From Porticoccus sp002390525 (GTDB lineage Bacteria > Pseudomonadota > Gammaproteobacteria > Pseudomonadales > Porticoccaceae), in contig OX044352.1 in the NCBI GenBank assembly GCA_943846655.1, positions 620,001 to 684,000 on the forward strand: a DNA stretch of 64,000 nt, given 5' to 3'. This document shows, piece after piece, positions 60,950 through 64,000 of the stretch. Numbering within the stretch: position 1 is the first letter of the stretch; every line of letters starts with the position of its first letter. The position numbers and the translations under genes were made by a program. The notes beneath the pieces were generated by a model. The model made no database searches. It was given only the letters and a program-made list of their open reading frames with translations, and was not told where the DNA came from.

Positions 60950-62197
60950 ATGAGTCCTGAATTAATCGAAGTAAAATATGCACTAGATACCTTCTATTTT
61001 CTTATATGTGGTGTACTAGTGATGTGGATGGCTGCGGGCTTTACTATGCTCGAGTCTGGCTTGGTGCGCACTAAAAGCACCACGGAAATTTTAACAAAAA
61101 ATGTAGCTTTATATTCTATTGCATGTGTCATGTACTTAGTGATGGGCTACGCAATAATGTATGGCGGTAGCACTGGAGGATATCTTCCGGATGTGTGGTT
61201 TGGGAATATTATTTCTAATTCCTCAGCTGAAGAGGTCATAGCTAGCAATGGTGATACATACTATTCGGGCGCGTCTGATTTTTTCTTCCAGGTAGTTTTT
61301 GTAGCAACCGCAATGTCTATAGTATCTGGTGCTGTAGCTGAGCGTATGAAATTATGGTCATTTTTATTATTTGCGATAATTCTGACAGGATTTATCTATC
61401 CTATGCAAGGAATGTGGAAATGGGGTGGTGGATTTCTTGATGCTGCAGGCTTCCAAGATTTTGCTGGTTCAGGCGTCGTCCATCTTTGTGGTGCGACTGC
61501 TGCTATAGCAGGTGTTATCTTGCTTGGTGCAAGAAAAGGTAAATATACTGCTGATGGCAAGGTGAACGCAATTCCTGGATCAAATTTGCCTCTGGCTGCA
61601 ATAGGTATGTTCATTTTATGGATGGGCTGGTTTGGTTTCAATGGAGGATCCGAGCTTAAAGTATCGGATGTCGGTGAAGCAAATGCCGTAGCTGATATAT
61701 TTGTGAATACTAACGCTGCAGCGGCAGCTGGTTTGTTAGCAGCTCTTGTTACTTCACAACTTTTGTTTAATAAAGCAGATTTAACAATGGCAATAAATGG
61801 GGCATTAGCTGGTCTTGTCGCAATCACAGCTGAGCCACTTGCTTGGACTGCAGGTTATGCATCAATAATTGGAGCTATCGGTGGAGTCCTAGTTGTTTTC
61901 TCAATACTTGCCATGGATAAAATTAAAATTGATGATCCAGTAGGCGCCATATCCGTCCATGGTGTCGTTGGTATCTGGGGCCTGTTAGCTGTATGTTTAT
62001 CCGGAAATGAGGATGCCACACTAATGGGTCAACTCACGGGTATCGTAGTAATTTTAGCTTGGACTTTTGTCACTAGCATGATCGCCTGGTTTATCATCAA
62101 GAGCGTCATAGGTATTCGGGTCACCGAACAAGCAGAGACAGACGGTGTAGATGCAAGTGAATGCGGCTTAGCTGCATATCCTGAATTTACCAAGTAA
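60950..62197 (+). CDS. amt: Ammonium transporter Amt
   Basis: Amt imports ammonium across the inner membrane. The 415-residue protein has 11 TM segments with the twin pore histidines in SGVVHLCGATAAIAG near residue 180 and ISVHGVVGIWG near 336, and the FMLESG-like TMLESGLVRTKS near 33. The cytosolic C-terminal tail (DASECGLAAYPEF) contacts PII. No cleavable signal is evident. It follows glnK by 15 bases and ends at a hairpin terminator. Confidence 0.96.
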   Translation: MSPELIEVKYALDTFYFLICGVLVMWMAAGFTMLESGLVRTKSTTEILTKNVALYSIACVMYLVMGYAIMYGGSTGGYLPDVWFGNIISNSSAEEVIASNGDTYYSGASDFFFQVVFVATAMSIVSGAVAERMKLWSFLLFAIILTGFIYPMQGMWKWGGGFLDAAGFQDFAGSGVVHLCGATAAIAGVILLGARKGKYTADGKVNAIPGSNLPLAAIGMFILWMGWFGFNGGSELKVSDVGEANAVADIFVNTNAAAAAGLLAALVTSQLLFNKADLTMAINGALAGLVAITAEPLAWTAGYASIIGAIGGVLVVFSILAMDKIKIDDPVGAISVHGVVGIWGLLAVCLSGNEDATLMGQLTGIVVILAWTFVTSMIAWFIIKSVIGIRVTEQAETDGVDASECGLAAYPEFTK

Positions 62198-62225
62198 ATA
62201 TATAAACTATTTTCACTTAAGCTTT

Positions 62226-62251
62226 AAGGGGGATCACATCCCCCTTTTTTT
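62226..62251 (+). terminator. Rho-independent terminator after amt
   Basis: AAGGGGGAT-CAC-ATCCCCCTT followed by T5 is a perfect GC-rich stem-loop. It separates amt from the second PII gene. Confidence 0.92.
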
Positions 62252-62287
62252 ATTAATTTCAGTATTTAAGTTATGCAGATAAATTTT

Positions 62288-62316
62288 TTGAGTTATTTTA
62301 TTAATAATCTTATACT
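62288..62316 (+). promoter_or_regulatory. Sigma-70 promoter of the second PII gene
   Basis: TTGAGT (62288-62293), a 17-base spacer and TATACT (62311-62316). Transcription would start near 62323, leaving about 90 bases before the ATG at 62412. A weak sigma-54-like CAGCGCTTATCTTGCA lies near 62370-62386, but it lacks the GG of the -24 box. Confidence 0.5.
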
Positions 62317-62411
62317 TATAAATAAAATATTGAACAGGTTTTTCAAATTATCAAATGAATTGCACAGCGCTTATCTTGCAATAATTGCAACAAGCAAACA
62401 AGGATACCTAT

Positions 62412-62750
62412 ATGAAACTCATTACTGCAGTTATAAAGCCCTTTAAGTTAGATGACGTTCGTGAGGCACTTGCTGATATTGGCATACAAGGTATAACAGT
62501 CACCGAAGTAAAAGGGTTTGGCCGACAAAAAGGCCATACAGAACTATATAGAGGTGCAGAGTACGTTGTTGATTTTTTACCTAAGATAAAGCTGGAAATA
62601 GCTGTTGAAGATAATCAAGTTGATTCCGTTACTGAATCCATTTCTAAATCGGCACATACTGGAAAAATTGGTGATGGAAAGATCTTTATCACCACACTTG
62701 AACAGGTTGTTCGTATACGTACAGGTGAAACTGGTAGCGACGCCATATAG
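62412..62750 (+). CDS. glnB: Second PII protein, GlnB/GlnK-like
   Basis: Another 112-residue PII protein: ITAVIKPFKLDDVREALADIG at the start (shown in part), T-loop Tyr51 in ELYRGAEYVVDF, B-loop TGKIGDGKIFI and end RIRTGETGSDAI. From the ATG at 62412, with AAGGA 7 bases upstream, it aligns without gaps to the first glnK. Unlike that gene it is not next to an Amt gene in an operon and has a sigma-70-type promoter, so it may be the general sensor (GlnB role). Symbol is a guess; GlnK2 is equally possible. It is convergent with xerC, 16 bases away. Confidence 0.85.
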   Translation: MKLITAVIKPFKLDDVREALADIGIQGITVTEVKGFGRQKGHTELYRGAEYVVDFLPKIKLEIAVEDNQVDSVTESISKSAHTGKIGDGKIFITTLEQVVRIRTGETGSDAI

Positions 62751-62766
62751 CAAATTTACCTAGTAG

Positions 62767-63669
62767 CTAATTATTTTTTTTTGAAGCACGTGGGTGAGCT
62801 TTATCATAAACTTTTGCAAGATGTTGGAAATCTAGGTGAGTATATATTTGAGTTGTTGATATATTTTGATGACCAAGTAACTCTTGCACTGCGCGTAAAT
62901 CTCCACTTGATTCTAACATATGGCTTGCAAAAGAATGTCTGAGCATATGTGGATGAATCCTGCCTTGCATGCCTTGACGCATTGAGATTTTTTTTAAACG
63001 ATCCTGAATACTCCTTGACGAAAGTCTTTTGCCATATATGTTTAAAAACATCGCTGATGACTCGGTTGCAATTTTATTCTGTCTACATTGCAACCAGATT
63101 TTAAGTGCATCTATAGCTTGTCTCCCTACTGGGAGCGACCTAGTTTTATTACCTTTTCCTGTTACTCTGACGGAACATTCCTTTAAGTCCAAGTCAGTCA
63201 AGTTCAACCCTGATAGCTCAGCAAGTCGTAAGCCTGATGAATATAATAATTCGATAATAGCGTGATCTCGATAGTCAATCCAGTTTGTGGTTGTGAATGA
63301 AAGAAGCTGATTTACTTGATCTACGTCTAATGTTTTAGGTAATTTTTTTGGTGATTTTGGTGCAGTTAAGCTATTCGCAGGATTTTTATCGAGCCATTGA
63401 TTTTTCATACCATAGTTAAAAAAAGTACGTAGCGAAGATAGCCATCTTTGAATACTTTTTCCACCTAGACCGTTTTTATGAAGAGATGATAAGCATGCTC
63501 TTATATCGTGAGTAGTTATATTCTCTAGCAATAGCTCGGATTCTGCACACCAAATAGCTAGCTTCTCTAGATCACGTTGGTAGCTAGTAATAGTATGACC
63601 AGACAGCCGACGCTCTGTGCGTAAATGTTCTTCGAATTCTTTTATTCTTTTTTTCATATCAGTACTCAT
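62767..63669 (-). CDS. xerC: Tyrosine recombinase XerC
   Basis: XerC acts with XerD at dif to resolve chromosome dimers. The 300-residue product has the N-terminal SAM-like core-binding domain and catalytic residues Arg in YSSGLRLAELSG near residue 150, Lys in TGKGNKTRSLPV near 175, His-x-x-Arg in HPHMLRHSFASH near 243, His in LGHQNISTTQ near 266 and Tyr in IYTH near 278. It lies 47 bases after the DUF484 gene, the standard order. No other phage integrase is in the window. Confidence 0.95.
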   Translation of the reverse strand: MSTDMKKRIKEFEEHLRTERRLSGHTITSYQRDLEKLAIWCAESELLLENITTHDIRACLSSLHKNGLGGKSIQRWLSSLRTFFNYGMKNQWLDKNPANSLTAPKSPKKLPKTLDVDQVNQLLSFTTTNWIDYRDHAIIELLYSSGLRLAELSGLNLTDLDLKECSVRVTGKGNKTRSLPVGRQAIDALKIWLQCRQNKIATESSAMFLNIYGKRLSSRSIQDRLKKISMRQGMQGRIHPHMLRHSFASHMLESSGDLRAVQELLGHQNISTTQIYTHLDFQHLAKVYDKAHPRASKKNN

Positions 63670-63716
63670 GAATTGATAAATTTATAATCTAGGAAACATT
63701 TTGGGAATCAACCCGT

Positions 63717-64000
63717 TCAAAACTTTAGTGATATGATTAAAAAAAATTGTATCCAATATACTATTATAATAATTTGGATTTGAGTTTCCGATTGCAAGGA
63801 TACCAAGGAGTGAATTATTAAAAAGTCTCGCTGCAGCAGCAGATTTTACTCTTCTTTTTTGATTCCCAAATAAAAAATCAAGCTCAATTCGACTTGATAT
63901 GCCTGAGAGCGGCTCTTCTTTTGTAAGTAATATGCCAACATCATCTTCTGCTTCTTTAATAGAGACAATTTTTGTATGGGCATTTGCTTCTATCTTATAA
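63717..64000 (-). CDS. DUF484 family protein, C-terminal fragment
   Basis: The frame is open from 64000 to a TGA at 63717 (94 residues) and continues beyond the right edge. It encodes VKSAAAARLFNNSLLGILAIGNSNPNYY (in part), the GAF-like C-terminal core of DUF484 proteins, which usually read LLALGSRDP in this position. DUF484 sits between dapF and xerC in gammaproteobacteria. Function is unknown. Confidence 0.8.

Noticed and set aside
62368..62390. Sigma-54-like site before the second PII gene
   Set aside because: It has TTGCA but AG instead of GG at the -24 position, which is nearly invariant. The sigma-70 match upstream is better.
1..64000. CRISPR arrays, insertion sequences, prophage or defence islands
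   Set aside because: I saw no direct-repeat arrays, transposases, phage genes or defence families. XerC is the only recombinase and sits in its housekeeping place.

Overview
The window is a 64 kb stretch of AT-rich bacterial chromosome from a gammaproteobacterium. Outer-membrane and envelope genes (surA, lptD, lptE, lnt, lolB, yhdP) show it is Gram-negative. The gene blocks follow Pseudomonas-type order: surA-lptD/amgK-murU, holA-lptE-leuS, lnt-corC-ybeY-phoH-miaB, prs-tRNA-Gln-ispE-lolB/hemA-prfA-prmC, gatBAC/mreBCD, rlmH-rsfS-nadD-proA, mpl-ubiX, sfsA/dksA-gluQ-pcnB-folK-panB, ubiK/torF/glnK-amt and xerC-DUF484. Low GC, very short gaps, many 4-base overlaps and the absence of insertion sequences, prophage, CRISPR or integrase islands suggest a compact, probably marine, free-living member of the Pseudomonadales or a related order. 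That placement is an inference from gene order and families, not from a marker phylogeny.

Layout. 1-2.8 kb (minus): LPS assembly (surA fragment, lptD). 2.8-4.6 kb (plus): cell-wall sugar recycling (amgK, murU). 4.6-14.3 kb (minus): holA, lptE, leuS, lnt, corC, ybeY, phoH, miaB. 14.5-17.2 kb: a DUF1820 protein, an aspartate-aminotransferase-like enzyme and a UDP-sugar epimerase. 17.4-23.3 kb (minus): tRNA-Met, ychF, pth, rplY, prs, tRNA-Gln, ispE, lolB and a short lipoprotein. 23.5-26.8 kb (plus): hemA, prfA, prmC. 26.8-31.5 kb: a flavin reductase, two DEAD-box helicases, a cold-shock protein, a cupin and a small PA4642-type protein. 31.5-42.8 kb: gatBAC divergent from mreBCD-yhdP-nitrilase, then an unrecognised small gene. 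42.8-49.9 kb (minus): rlmH, rsfS, nadD, proA, an RND/MMPL transporter and a PPi-type phosphofructokinase. 50-53.5 kb: mpl, ubiX, an esterase and a GST. 53.5-58.3 kb (minus): panB, a deoxynucleoside kinase, folK, pcnB, gluQ, dksA. 58.5-64 kb: sfsA, ubiK, a TorF-type porin, glnK, amt, a second PII gene, xerC and a DUF484 fragment.

How the genes work together. Most are housekeeping genes: translation (leuS, gatCAB, prfA, prmC, pth, rplY, ychF, miaB, rlmH, rsfS, ybeY), envelope biogenesis (LptD/LptE/SurA, Lnt/LolB, MreBCD, YhdP), wall recycling (AmgK, MurU, Mpl) and cofactors (HemA, UbiX, UbiK, PanB, FolK, NadD). The clearest regulated unit is at 59.6-62.2 kb. There a near-consensus sigma-54 promoter and a 17-base NtrC-type palindrome precede the porin-glnK-amt genes, while a second PII gene downstream has its own sigma-70-type promoter. 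A cold-shock gene with a near-consensus promoter and a leader of about 155 nt sits beside rhlB and rhlE.

I found no clear undescribed multi-gene system. The less ordinary points are a three-copy 22-residue acidic repeat inside the MMPL transporter, an mreC reading frame whose conserved N-terminus lies upstream of the first usual start codon, a tRNA-Gln that supplies the end of ispE, a strongly shortened hemA-lolB-linked lipoprotein, and one orphan gene (42481-42840).
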